DNA of 8,052 nt from JAAYDF01 sp964511155 (lineage in GTDB: Bacteria > Planctomycetota > Phycisphaerae > UBA1845 > PWPN01). The notes under the pieces are model-generated. The model saw only the letters and a list, made by a program, of their open reading frames with translations. It searched no databases and was not told the DNA's origin. The stretch covers positions 1 through 8,052 of the forward strand of contig CAZEEJ010000220.1 in the NCBI GenBank assembly GCA_964511155.1, in the 5' to 3' direction. The translations under genes were made by a program, and so were the position numbers. Shown one piece after another: positions 1 through 6,278 of this stretch. Numbering within the stretch: the first letter of the stretch is position 1; each line of letters opens with the position of its first letter.

Positions 1-580
1 AGTCGGCGTGCGAGCGGGTGCCGGGCGTGAAGTTGATCAGCATCAGTCCCATCTCGCGAGCCCAGGCCGCGATCTGCTCGTTGTACCATTCGTAGGGCGG
101 GATGAAGAATCTCATCTTGTCGCGGTCGGCACCGAAGCGGGTCAACTCGGCGAGGTTTCGTTCGAGGTCTTCTCTGAACTGCTCGCGGGTCACGAGCGTC
201 CGGTCGCGGTCCTCCCAGGGACAGTAGAGCAGGTGGGCGTGCGAGTGCGGGCCGAGATAGTGTCCCTCGGCCACCATGCGCTGCAGGTAAGCCGCGTGCT
301 CCGGCTGAGCGGTGAAGTCGCCGGTGACGAAGAATGAGGCCTTGACGCGGCGGGCGTGCAGGGCATCGAGGATGCTGGTGGTCCCTTCGCCATGCTCACC
401 GCCGGTGAACACGAGGGCGAGCCGCTGGTGGGCGCGTGGGCCGCGGATAATGCCGTCCCGGTCGAGGGTCCAGTCAGCGGCGGCGCGGGGCAGACAAGGG
501 GCGGCGGGTTGCCGGCAGGCAGGGATCACAAGCAGGACGAGCAAGCAGCACAGCGGAGCGATGCGGGGGGTGCAGAGCAT
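1..580 (-). CDS. Polysaccharide deacetylase-like lipoprotein (NodB fold), 3' end outside window
   Basis: The first 193 codons are visible; the gene runs off the left edge without a stop. Residues 1-22 look like a lipoprotein signal: basic start, hydrophobic stretch CCLLVLLVIPAC, lipobox IPAC with Cys22. The NodB-type domain starts near residue 53. LALVFTGGEHGEGT (54-67) sits where classical members have TFDDG; KASFFVTGDF (80-89) is the second strand; HSHAH (112-116) supplies the metal-binding HxxxH; FFIPPYEWYN (158-167) replaces the RxxPY motif; INFTPGTRSHAD (182-193) follows. Family members remove N- or O-acetyl groups from glycans using a metal. The Asp-Asp pair is missing, but the FTG(x)E version resembles a deacetylase subgroup I recall from Bacteroidetes-type glycan loci. 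ATG 580 is chosen because it yields a complete signal peptide; no strong Shine-Dalgarno is seen. It lies 223 bases after ackA with a repeat-rich leader, so it may have its own promoter. Family is fairly sure; substrate is unknown. Confidence 0.85.
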   Translation of the reverse strand, partial: MLCTPRIAPLCCLLVLLVIPACRQPAAPCLPRAAADWTLDRDGIIRGPRAHQRLALVFTGGEHGEGTTSILDALHARRVKASFFVTGDFTAQPEHAAYLQRMVAEGHYLGPHSHAHLLYCPWEDRDRTLVTREQFREDLERNLAELTRFGADRDKMRFFIPPYEWYNEQIAAWAREMGLMLINFTPGTRSHAD

Positions 581-596
581 GGAGGGTTTTCTTTCA

Positions 597-713
597 GTGA
601 TTCGTCGCGAAGAGGTAAACCGGTAGCGTGTTTTGCTCGCGAATGATTCACGCTCTCTTGGTGGTTCATCGCGAAGAGGTAAACCGGTAGCGTGACTTAC
701 TCGCGAACGGTTC
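597..713. repeat. Two-unit 64-bp tandem repeat with phased TCGCGA palindromes
   Basis: Bases 597-649 and 661-713 match at about 46 of 53 positions, offset exactly 64. The best-kept core is TCGCGAAGAGG followed by TAAACCGGTAGCGTG. Each unit holds two TCGCGA palindromes, so four copies occur at 605, 637, 669 and 701, each 32 bases apart, plus an ACCGGT palindrome per unit. The tract ends 17 bases upstream of the deacetylase start and would be in its 5' leader or promoter. A diverged third copy lies at 6202-6257. It could be an operator array or a dispersed intergenic repeat; the sequence alone does not decide. Confidence 0.85.
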
Positions 714-721
714 CTACTCTG

Positions 722-784
722 TTTTCTTCCTCCTCCTCCTCCTCTTCTTCTTCTTCCTCCTACTCCTACTCCTACTCTTCTTCC
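722..784. repeat. Pyrimidine-rich trinucleotide/hexanucleotide microsatellite
   Basis: On the plus strand 60 of 63 bases are C or T: a TCC run, a TTC run, then three TACTCC hexamers, with the only purines at 762, 768 and 774. On the transcribed (minus) sense it is a polypurine GGA/GAA tract between the ackA stop and the deacetylase start. In-frame TAG codons and the lack of a start argue against coding. Such tracts change length by slippage and can adopt triplex DNA. Confidence 0.9.
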
Positions 785-803
785 ATTCGCGCCGAACGAC
801 GCT

Positions 804-2021
804 TCATCCCCGGACCGCGGCGGGCGAGGTAGCGCCGATGAGGCGGGCGGTATCACGGGCGATCATCAGCTCCTCGTTGGTGGGGATGACCCAGGCGGCG
901 GTGCTGCTCGCATCGGTGGTGAGGCAGAGCGGTTGCCCGTTGCGTGGCCGGCGGTTGCGTTCGGGATCGAAGGCGATGCCGAGCGGTTCGAGGCCGCTGA
1001 GGATCTTTTCGCGCATGAAGGTGGCCCCTTCGCCGATGCCTCCGGTGAAGACGACGGCGTCGCAATGGCCCAGTTCCGCGAGAAACGCTCCGAGGTACTT
1101 GCGGGCCCGATGGGCGAAGACGTCGATGGCCAGGGCGGCCCGCTGGTTGCCTTCCTGGGCGGCCTTGTGGACGTCGCGCATGTCGCGGGACACGCCGCTG
1201 ACGCCCAGGAGTCCGCCCTTCTTCTCCATGGACTGGTGGATCTGGTCGATGGGCATGCCCTGACGGGTGAGATGGAAGATGATGGCGGGATCGATGTCCC
1301 CGCAGCGGGTACCCATGACGAGGCCTTCGAGCGGGGTCAGGCCCATGGTCTGGTCGATGGCCTCGCCGCCGCGGATGCAGGTGGCGCTGCACCCGTTGCC
1401 CAGGTGGAGGGTGACGAGGTTGGGTGCGGATTTGCCGAGCAGTTCGGCGGCCACGAGGGCGACGTAACGGTGGCTGGTCCCGTGAAACCCGTACCGTCGG
1501 ATGCCCATGCCGGTGTACCACTCGTAGGGGACGGCATAGACGTAGGCCTCGGGGGGCATGGTCTGGAAGAAGGCGGTGTCGAAGACGGCCACGTGGGGAC
1601 GGTCGGGGAAGTTGTGCATGGCGGCCCGGATGCCGGCCAAGTTGGCGGGGTTGTGCAGCGGCGCGAGGGCCGACACGTGCTCGATGGCCTTGATGACCTC
1701 GTCGTCGATGACGGCCGAGGCGTGGAAGGCCTCGCCGCCGTGGACCACGCGATGGCCGACGCCGTCGATCTCTTCGACGCTGGACAGGAGCGGGGGCTCG
1801 CCGACACGGGTGAGCAGCCGGACCAGGACCCGCACGCCGACCTCATAATCGACGACGGGTTCGGAGGCGTCGATCTTGAGATCGCCGGCCTCGTGGTGGA
1901 TCTGGGCCATGGGTTCACCGATCCGCTCGATGAGGCCCGAGGCCAGTTGCTCCTGCCTGTCCATATCGAACAGGCGGTACTTGAGGGATGAACTGCCGCA
2001 ATTGATGACCAGTGTTTTCAT
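804..2021 (-). CDS. ackA: Acetate kinase
   Basis: A 405-residue cytoplasmic enzyme of normal family length, interconverting acetate + ATP and acetyl phosphate + ADP. Both family signatures are present: LVINCGSSSLKY at 4-15 and LVTLHLGNGCSA at 202-213. Known catalytic residues fall at or near the usual numbers: Asn7, Arg91 (GHRVVHGG), Asp148 (FDTAF), His180 (GFHGTSH), Arg239 (GTRCGD), the phosphate loop FTGGIGEG at 325-332 (the more usual form is FTAGIGE), and Glu383/Glu384 (TNEE). No motif is damaged. The start is ATG 2021 (MKTLVINC, the normal family start) with GGGCGAG five bases upstream; a GTG at 2027 would add two residues and overlap the previous stop. Only two bases separate it from the DUF1080 gene, so the two are almost surely co-transcribed. 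No phosphotransacetylase gene is in the window, which leaves the direction of flux open. Confidence 0.97.
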   Translation of the reverse strand: MKTLVINCGSSSLKYRLFDMDRQEQLASGLIERIGEPMAQIHHEAGDLKIDASEPVVDYEVGVRVLVRLLTRVGEPPLLSSVEEIDGVGHRVVHGGEAFHASAVIDDEVIKAIEHVSALAPLHNPANLAGIRAAMHNFPDRPHVAVFDTAFFQTMPPEAYVYAVPYEWYTGMGIRRYGFHGTSHRYVALVAAELLGKSAPNLVTLHLGNGCSATCIRGGEAIDQTMGLTPLEGLVMGTRCGDIDPAIIFHLTRQGMPIDQIHQSMEKKGGLLGVSGVSRDMRDVHKAAQEGNQRAALAIDVFAHRARKYLGAFLAELGHCDAVVFTGGIGEGATFMREKILSGLEPLGIAFDPERNRRPRNGQPLCLTTDASSTAAWVIPTNEELMIARDTARLIGATSPAAVRG

Positions 2022-2023
2022 TG

Positions 2024-3418
2024 TCACTCGCCCAGATCACGCACGTAAATATTCCGGAAGGCGACGGGCCCGTGGTCGCCCTGTAACAAGAGGGGCCCGC
2101 GCAGTGCTTCCGGCCCTGGCAGGGGCGCCCGTGTCGGGCCGATGAGCTCAAGATTCTTATGGATGAGCTGCCCGTTGTGCAAAACCCTAACCAAGCGGGC
2201 ATTTTCGGTTTTCTTGCCGTCGGTGTCAAATCGCGGGGCCCGGAAGGTGATATCGAAGGACTGCCACTGGCCGGGCGGGCGGCTGGCGTTGATCCGCGGG
2301 GCGTGCCCGTCGAATTCCCCGCGGGCGGCCTCGTGGCGGGCATAGACCGCGCCGCAATCGACGTAAGTCACCTCCGCCTTGCCGAAGCTGTCGAGGATCT
2401 GCAGCTCGTACTTGCCCATCAGGTAAATGCCCGAGTTGGAGCCGGCGGGTACGAGGAACTCGAGGTGAATCTCGGCGTCGCCGTGCTCGCGCTGGCTGAC
2501 CAGGTGGCCGGTCTTGCCCACCACGCCGTTGCAGAAGAGACCGGTGCCGTCGGCGATGAGCAGCTTTTTATTGTCGGCGGGGTCCATTTCGACCTTGCCG
2601 GCCACGCCCCAGTCGTTGCGGTCGGGCTTGACGGGCCGCCAGCCGGCGAGGTCGGTTCCGTTGAACCAGGGGTCGCCGCCGGCATTCTTGAGCGGTCGAA
2701 TCAGGATGTTACGGTAGGCCACCGGCCCATGATCGCCCTGGAGCATGAGCGGGCCAAGCGGCTTCTCCGGGCCGGGCATGGCGGCCCGGGTGGGGCCGAG
2801 CAATTCGATGTGTTCCTGGACCAGTTGACCGTTGTGCATCACCTGGACGAACCGGGCGTTCTCGATCTTCTTGCCCTGGTCGTCGAACCGCGGCGCGCGG
2901 AAGATCACGTCGTAGGTCTGCCACTCGCCGGGCGGGCGGGAGGCGTTGACCCTGGGCGCATGGCCGTTGAAGGTGCCCTTGTCATCCGTGTACTGCCCGT
3001 AGATGCCCCCGCAGTCGCTGTACTCGACCTCCTTCTTGCCGAAGCTGTCGAAGACCTGAATCTCGTAGAGGCCCATCAGGTAGACGCCCGAGTTGGAGCC
3101 CCTGGGCACGACGAACTCCAGGTGCAGCTCGCAGTCGCCGTGTTGATGGTCGGTGTAGAGGTTGCTGGTCTTGCCCAGTGGCCCGTTGACCAAGACGCCG
3201 GCGCCGTCGGCGATGGCGAACCGGGCGTCGTCGGCCGGATCGAGTTTGACCTCCCCTGCCGCCCGCCACTCGTTGTGGGCGGGGTCCAGGGCCTTCCAGC
3301 CGGCCAAGTCCCTGCCGTTGAACAACTCGGTTCGGCTCCCATCGGCCCAGGCGGACGATGCCAGCCCGATGGTTACGGTTGCGGCCAACACACCGGTCCA
3401 CAGTTTTGCTCGATTCAT
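2024..3418 (-). CDS. Secreted protein with two fused DUF1080 (3-keto-disaccharide hydrolase) domains
   Basis: 464 residues. Residues 1-26 form a Sec signal peptide (MNRAKLW, hydrophobic core, cleavage after SSAWA). Two DUF1080 domains (PF06439, concanavalin-like fold) follow at about 32-243 and 251-462. Both have FNGxDLAGW, HGDxExHLEF, VPxGSNSGxYLMGxYE, DSFGK, a DCG loop, GHAPRxNASRPPG, HNGQL and LQGDHGPVAxRN. By hand they align without gaps at about 61% identity (129 of 212), offset 219 residues. Most family members have one such domain. Family members studied act on 3-keto-glycosides as hydrolases or 1,2-lyases/hydratases; no oxidoreductase that would make the 3-keto group is in the window. 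The reading frame is open up to 3799, but ATG 3418 is chosen because it gives a signal peptide and has AGGAAGG eight bases upstream. It is followed within two bases by ackA and preceded by a repeat-filled spacer. Family is secure, exact reaction is not. Confidence 0.92.
   Translation of the reverse strand: MNRAKLWTGVLAATVTIGLASSAWADGSRTELFNGRDLAGWKALDPAHNEWRAAGEVKLDPADDARFAIADGAGVLVNGPLGKTSNLYTDHQHGDCELHLEFVVPRGSNSGVYLMGLYEIQVFDSFGKKEVEYSDCGGIYGQYTDDKGTFNGHAPRVNASRPPGEWQTYDVIFRAPRFDDQGKKIENARFVQVMHNGQLVQEHIELLGPTRAAMPGPEKPLGPLMLQGDHGPVAYRNILIRPLKNAGGDPWFNGTDLAGWRPVKPDRNDWGVAGKVEMDPADNKKLLIADGTGLFCNGVVGKTGHLVSQREHGDAEIHLEFLVPAGSNSGIYLMGKYELQILDSFGKAEVTYVDCGAVYARHEAARGEFDGHAPRINASRPPGQWQSFDITFRAPRFDTDGKKTENARLVRVLHNGQLIHKNLELIGPTRAPLPGPEALRGPLLLQGDHGPVAFRNIYVRDLGE
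2033..3325 (-). repeat. Internal tandem duplication of the DUF1080 domain
   Basis: Bases 3325-2690 (first domain) and 2668-2033 (second domain) encode the two domain copies, offset 657 bases, with about 61% protein identity and no gap over 212 residues. The linker is only about seven residues (NAGGD region, 245-249). Even divergence, with all family motifs kept in both copies, points to an old duplication retained by selection rather than a recent assembly artefact. Confidence 0.9.
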
Positions 3419-3426
3419 GATCCATT

Positions 3427-3433
3427 CCTTCCT
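3427..3433 (-). promoter_or_regulatory. Shine-Dalgarno fixing the DUF1080 start
   Basis: Minus-strand AGGAAGG lies eight bases before ATG 3418. It is the strongest ribosome binding site in the window and selects this ATG over the longer frame open upstream to 3799, whose extra residues would be encoded by the repeat element. Confidence 0.8.
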
Positions 3434-3441
3434 AATGTAAC

Positions 3442-3623
3442 GGGCGTAGCTCGCCTCCCGCGGGGCAAAATGGGGACAGGCACCGCGGGAGCGGTGTGTC
3501 CTGGACCCTGAACTCGGCCTGCATCCGCGGATGTTCCCGTCATCAAGCTTCGCTGGCGCGGAGCCAGTCCCCATTTTGCCTCGCCGTCGCCATCCTCGCG
3601 TCCGCGGGTGGCGAGTTACGCCC
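3442..3623. repeat. Nested inverted-repeat element (MITE/REPIN-like)
   Basis: Inner arms 3464-3487 and 3557-3580 are inverted copies, 22 of 24 bases matching, containing CAAAATGGGGAC and GTCCCCATTTTG. Outer arms 3442-3463 and 3602-3623 are a second inverted pair, 20 of 22 matching (GGGCGTAGCTCGCC type). On the left the two arms are contiguous; on the right 21 bases part them. Near the centre is a perfect 12-bp palindrome, CATCCGCGGATG (3522-3533). Small hairpins border the inner arms: CACCGC/GCGGTG at 3481-3496 and CTGGC/GCCAG at 3553-3567. No transposase is encoded inside. The AAAATGGGGAC(A/T)GGC word resembles, from memory, repeats linked to REP-associated Y1 transposases, so this is probably a non-autonomous mobile repeat. 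With 3653-3747 it fills most of the 322-base spacer between DUF1080 and GH127. Confidence 0.85.
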
Positions 3624-3633
3624 TCATGTAACA

Positions 3634-3650
3634 GCACTGCCTTGCAGCGC
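3634..3650. repeat. Short hairpin between repeat elements
   Basis: GCACTGC (3634-3640) and GCAGCGC (3644-3650) pair at six of seven positions around a CTT loop. It lies between the inverted-repeat element and the palindromic repeat block. There is no U-run on either side, so it is not called a terminator. Confidence 0.5.
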
Positions 3651-3652
3651 CC

Positions 3653-3747
3653 GCCACGGGAGGCGGCCGCTACGGGTGTGGCACCGGCGTCTCGCCGGTG
3701 CGGACACTGGCGATGCGCCGGCCGCCACGGGGGGCGGACGCTACGGG
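3653..3747. repeat. Palindromic repeat block at the GH127 3' end
   Basis: Two direct copies of a 24-base unit (3653-3676 and 3724-3747, 22 of 24 identical, both ending GCTACGGG) flank a perfect hairpin: GCACCGGCG at 3681-3689, loop TCT, CGCCGGTGC at 3693-3701. The lower-coordinate copy is wholly intergenic; the other contains the GH127 stop codon (TAG, 3743-3741) and its last codon. The hairpin lies about 40 bases past that stop and could protect or pause the mRNA 3' end, but no U-tract follows. Such GC-rich hairpins usually occur in many genomic copies. Confidence 0.85.
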
Positions 3748-6119
3748 ACCCGCCATTCGAGGATGCCGCCGCTGTAGTTGTCCTGCAACTGGACCTCAAT
3801 GCGCAGGCCCATGGTCGGTACCGGCGCGAACGTCAGCCGGTTCCAGCCGTCCCTGCTGATCGGGTACTCATCGGTGGCCTGCACGGGCTCCCAGGCGTCG
3901 CCCCGCTTCCAGAGCAGCTTCCAGGACCGCGGCACCCGGCAGCCTCCCCCGGTGGCCTGGTCGTCCCACCAGTAGACGTCGACCGTATCCACGAGCAACG
4001 GCCTCGGGAACGCGTACTCGATCCACTCGCTCGTGCCCCGATGCGGATACCACGTGAACCGCGGAATGCCGCCGTCGTGTGAATGGGCGGGCATGACCCC
4101 GTCGTTGACGGCCGCGACGGTGTCCTGATCGAAGCAATGCGAGGCCGTCACCTGGGCGGCGGACACTTTGGAGGGGGGCGGCGGGGCCTCGGCCGTACTG
4201 ATCGCCTCCGGTATCCACACGATCATCTCGCCGGGCTCGCGGTGGTCCCAGGCGTAGTAGGGAATCGCGGTCAGCTTCGTCGGCCGGGCAGGCGGAGCGG
4301 TCTTATACAGCGTATCCGTCCAGTCCGTGGCCTCGCTCGCAAACCCGTCGCCGGTCAGGACCACGATGCCGCCCAGCAGATCCGGCTCGTGCCGCTCGCT
4401 GAGCACGGCTCCGCGGGGCATGGCCAGATGGCGCACCTTGCCGCCGTTGTCGGCGCCCTCGAGGCAGTAGACCAGCGGGCCGCGCTGCAAGGCGAGGCGG
4501 CCGGCGTTGGCCTGCACCTGCGGATTGGCCTGGACCCGGCGAACGGGCATGGCCAGATCCAGGTCGATGACGTCGCCGGCCTTCCAGTTTCGCCGGATCT
4601 TGAGGTAACCCTGCTCGACACCCTGGGGCAGAGCGCCCGCCGCCTGGCCGACGCCGGGCAGGGGCGACCCGTTCACCTTCACCTGGAACTGCTCACACCA
4701 GGAGGGGACGCGCAGATGGACGCTGAACTCGGCCGGCTTGGCGGGCTCGACCGCGATGCGCACCTGGCCGGACCAGGGATACTTCGTCTCCTGCTTCAGC
4801 TTGACGGCGTTGCCCGCCAGGTCGGTTTCGACGCTGCCGGCCACGTAGAGGTTCACCCACACCCCGTCGTCACTGGTGGCGTAGATGTACCCCCCTACCG
4901 CGGGCAGGAAGCGGACCACATTGGTCGGGCAACACGCGCAACCGTACCAGGGCTGACGGTGGTGCTTGCCGCGACTGGCCAGCGGGTTGACGTAGAAGTA
5001 CTTGTCACCCGAGAGGGCCACGCCGGAGAGGAAGCCGTTGTACAGCACGCGTTCGAGGGTATCCGTGAACCGACCCTCGCCGTGGAGCAGCAGCAGCCGG
5101 TGGCTCCACATGGCGAGCCCGATGGCGGCACAGGTCTCGGCGTAGGCGGCATCGTTGGGCAGGTCGAAGTCGGCGGAGAAGCCCTCATTGTGGGCCTGGG
5201 CTCCGATCCCGCCGGTGAGATAGAGCTTGCGCCCGGAGACGTTCCGCCAGAGCCGCTCCATCGCGTTGAGGTAGTCCTGGCGGCCGGTCAGGGCGGCGAT
5301 ATCCGCCACCGCAGCATAGAGGTACATGGCCCGGACGGCGTGCCCGACGATCTCGCTCTGCTCGACCACCGGAAGATGGGCCTGGCAGTAATCCTCCTTG
5401 GGATCCCGGTTCTGGCCGCGGATCTCGACGAACCACTCCGCCAGCTTGCGGTAGCGCTGCTCGCCGGTCACGCGGGCAAGCTTGATCAGGGCGAGCTCGA
5501 TCTCCTCGTGCCCGGAGTAGCCGATCTTCTTGCCGGGGCCGAAGACCGAGTCGATGTGGTCGGCGAACCGGCAGGCGACATCGAGCAGCTTGCGCTTGCC
5601 GGTCGCCTCATAGTAGGCAACGGCGGCCTCGAACAGGTGGCCGGCACAGTACAGCTCGTGCCTGACCGGCAGGTTGGTCCAGCGCTGGTCGGGCTCGACC
5701 AGGGTGTAGTAGGTGTTCAGGTACCCGTCGGGTTGCTGGGCGCTGGCGATCTGATCGATGATCTTGTCGATGCGGGCCTCGAGCTCCGGATCGGGATGGA
5801 GCGCCAGGGTGTAGGCCGCCCCTTCGAGCACCTTATAGAGGTCCGAATCGTTGAAGAAGATGCCCTCGAACGTGCCCTCGATGAGCTTGCCGGCCTTGGC
5901 GAAGTTGGAGATGCGCCCGGTGTCCTCGCAGTACTTGAGGTTGTGGGGCACGGTGACGGTGCGGTTGGTTTCGAGGCGCGGCCGCCAGAACTCGTCCTGG
6001 ATTGTGACCTTGTTGAAGGGCACGGGGCGCAGCCTGGCGTGGGAGGGCTCGGCGGCCAACGCGCCGGCCGGGCAGAACGCCGCCAGGACGGCCCAGGCCC
6101 ATCGCTGTGTTCGCGTCAT
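3741..6119 (-). CDS. Secreted GH127 beta-L-arabinofuranosidase-like glycoside hydrolase with C-terminal galactose-binding-like domain
   Basis: 792 residues with a Sec signal peptide (about 1-22, cleavage near GALA). The (alpha/alpha)6 catalytic domain covers about 30-410: VTIQDEFWRPR, a 68-77 stretch GRISNFAKAG, QQPDGYLNTYY (128-138), HELYCAGHLFEAA (154-166). By comparison with the characterised GH127 enzyme HypBA1, the zinc-thiolate catalytic site is complete: Glu312 (acid/base), Glu328 and Cys330 in AETC, and Cys396-Cys397 in CACCPTN, with Cys396 as nucleophile. Beta-rich domains follow at about 411-640. After a proline linker (APPPP, 645-649), residues about 655-792 look like a discoidin/F5-8-type module ending GGILEWRVP, making the protein longer than a bare GH127. 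The likely role is exo-removal of beta-L-arabinofuranose outside the cytoplasm; related families (GH146 and others) cannot be excluded. ATG 6119 has GAGGTG four bases upstream. It is separated from the upstream peptidase gene by 159 bases, so its own promoter is likely. Confidence 0.93.
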   Translation of the reverse strand: MTRTQRWAWAVLAAFCPAGALAAEPSHARLRPVPFNKVTIQDEFWRPRLETNRTVTVPHNLKYCEDTGRISNFAKAGKLIEGTFEGIFFNDSDLYKVLEGAAYTLALHPDPELEARIDKIIDQIASAQQPDGYLNTYYTLVEPDQRWTNLPVRHELYCAGHLFEAAVAYYEATGKRKLLDVACRFADHIDSVFGPGKKIGYSGHEEIELALIKLARVTGEQRYRKLAEWFVEIRGQNRDPKEDYCQAHLPVVEQSEIVGHAVRAMYLYAAVADIAALTGRQDYLNAMERLWRNVSGRKLYLTGGIGAQAHNEGFSADFDLPNDAAYAETCAAIGLAMWSHRLLLLHGEGRFTDTLERVLYNGFLSGVALSGDKYFYVNPLASRGKHHRQPWYGCACCPTNVVRFLPAVGGYIYATSDDGVWVNLYVAGSVETDLAGNAVKLKQETKYPWSGQVRIAVEPAKPAEFSVHLRVPSWCEQFQVKVNGSPLPGVGQAAGALPQGVEQGYLKIRRNWKAGDVIDLDLAMPVRRVQANPQVQANAGRLALQRGPLVYCLEGADNGGKVRHLAMPRGAVLSERHEPDLLGGIVVLTGDGFASEATDWTDTLYKTAPPARPTKLTAIPYYAWDHREPGEMIVWIPEAISTAEAPPPPSKVSAAQVTASHCFDQDTVAAVNDGVMPAHSHDGGIPRFTWYPHRGTSEWIEYAFPRPLLVDTVDVYWWDDQATGGGCRVPRSWKLLWKRGDAWEPVQATDEYPISRDGWNRLTFAPVPTMGLRIEVQLQDNYSGGILEWRVP

Positions 6120-6278
6120 GTGTCACCTCATCCGCTGGTCCCAAGCGTCAAAACGGACCCGATAAGATACACGGGGACGGGGCCGTTGGCTACTGCCGGC
6201 GGTGGATCTCGTCGCGAAGAGGCAAGCCGGATCGTACGTCCTGCTCACACATCATTCGTCTTGTTCTTCCGCGACGTC
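6120..6278. other. GH127 upstream region
   Basis: A 159-base spacer between the peptidase stop and the GH127 start. It holds the diverged repeat copy at 6202-6257 and the GH127 Shine-Dalgarno (GAGGTG, 6129-6124). A promoter for GH127 is expected here; minus-strand TATCTTATC (6169-6161) is AT-rich enough for a -10 element but has no convincing -35 partner. No terminator hairpin with a U-run follows the peptidase stop. Confidence 0.5.
6202..6257. repeat. Diverged third copy of the deacetylase-upstream repeat
   Basis: GTCGCGAAGAGG matches the intergenic repeats at 597-649 and 661-713 exactly; CAAGCCGG corresponds to TAAACCGG (6 of 8), and the tail GCTCACACATCATTC matches GCTCGCGAATGATTC at 11 of 15, with one indel between. 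Orientation relative to the downstream gene is the same as in the other copies: upstream of a minus-strand start, here 83 bases before GH127. The second TCGCGA of the unit is lost. Confidence 0.7.

Noticed and set aside
8..646. Overlapping plus-strand frames of about 100 codons at the left edge
   Set aside because: They lie opposite the deacetylase gene, whose minus-strand frame has a signal peptide and family motifs but runs off the window.
597..713. CRISPR-like array
   Set aside because: Only two repeat units are present, the intervening segments also resemble each other, and no cas gene is visible.
789..802. Hairpin just after the ackA stop as a terminator
   Set aside because: The stem has five pairs including one G-T, and no U-run follows on the minus strand.
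933..1991. 352-codon plus-strand frame opposite ackA
   Set aside because: Antisense shadow of a gene with complete acetate kinase motifs.
2022..2027. GTG start for acetate kinase at 2027
   Set aside because: Possible, but ATG 2021 gives the family-typical MKTLVINC start and better ribosome binding site spacing.
2159..3511. 450-codon plus-strand frame opposite the DUF1080 gene
   Set aside because: Antisense shadow; its apparent internal repeats simply mirror the duplicated DUF1080 domains.
2024..3799. 591-residue version of the DUF1080 protein
   Set aside because: The extra N-terminal residues are encoded by the repeat-filled spacer and the GH127 3' end; the signal peptide and ribosome binding site place the start at 3418.
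6146..6169. Promoter for GH127 from minus-strand TTGACG and TATCTT
   Set aside because: The -35-like hexamer lies downstream of the -10-like one, so the order is wrong and no good pair forms.
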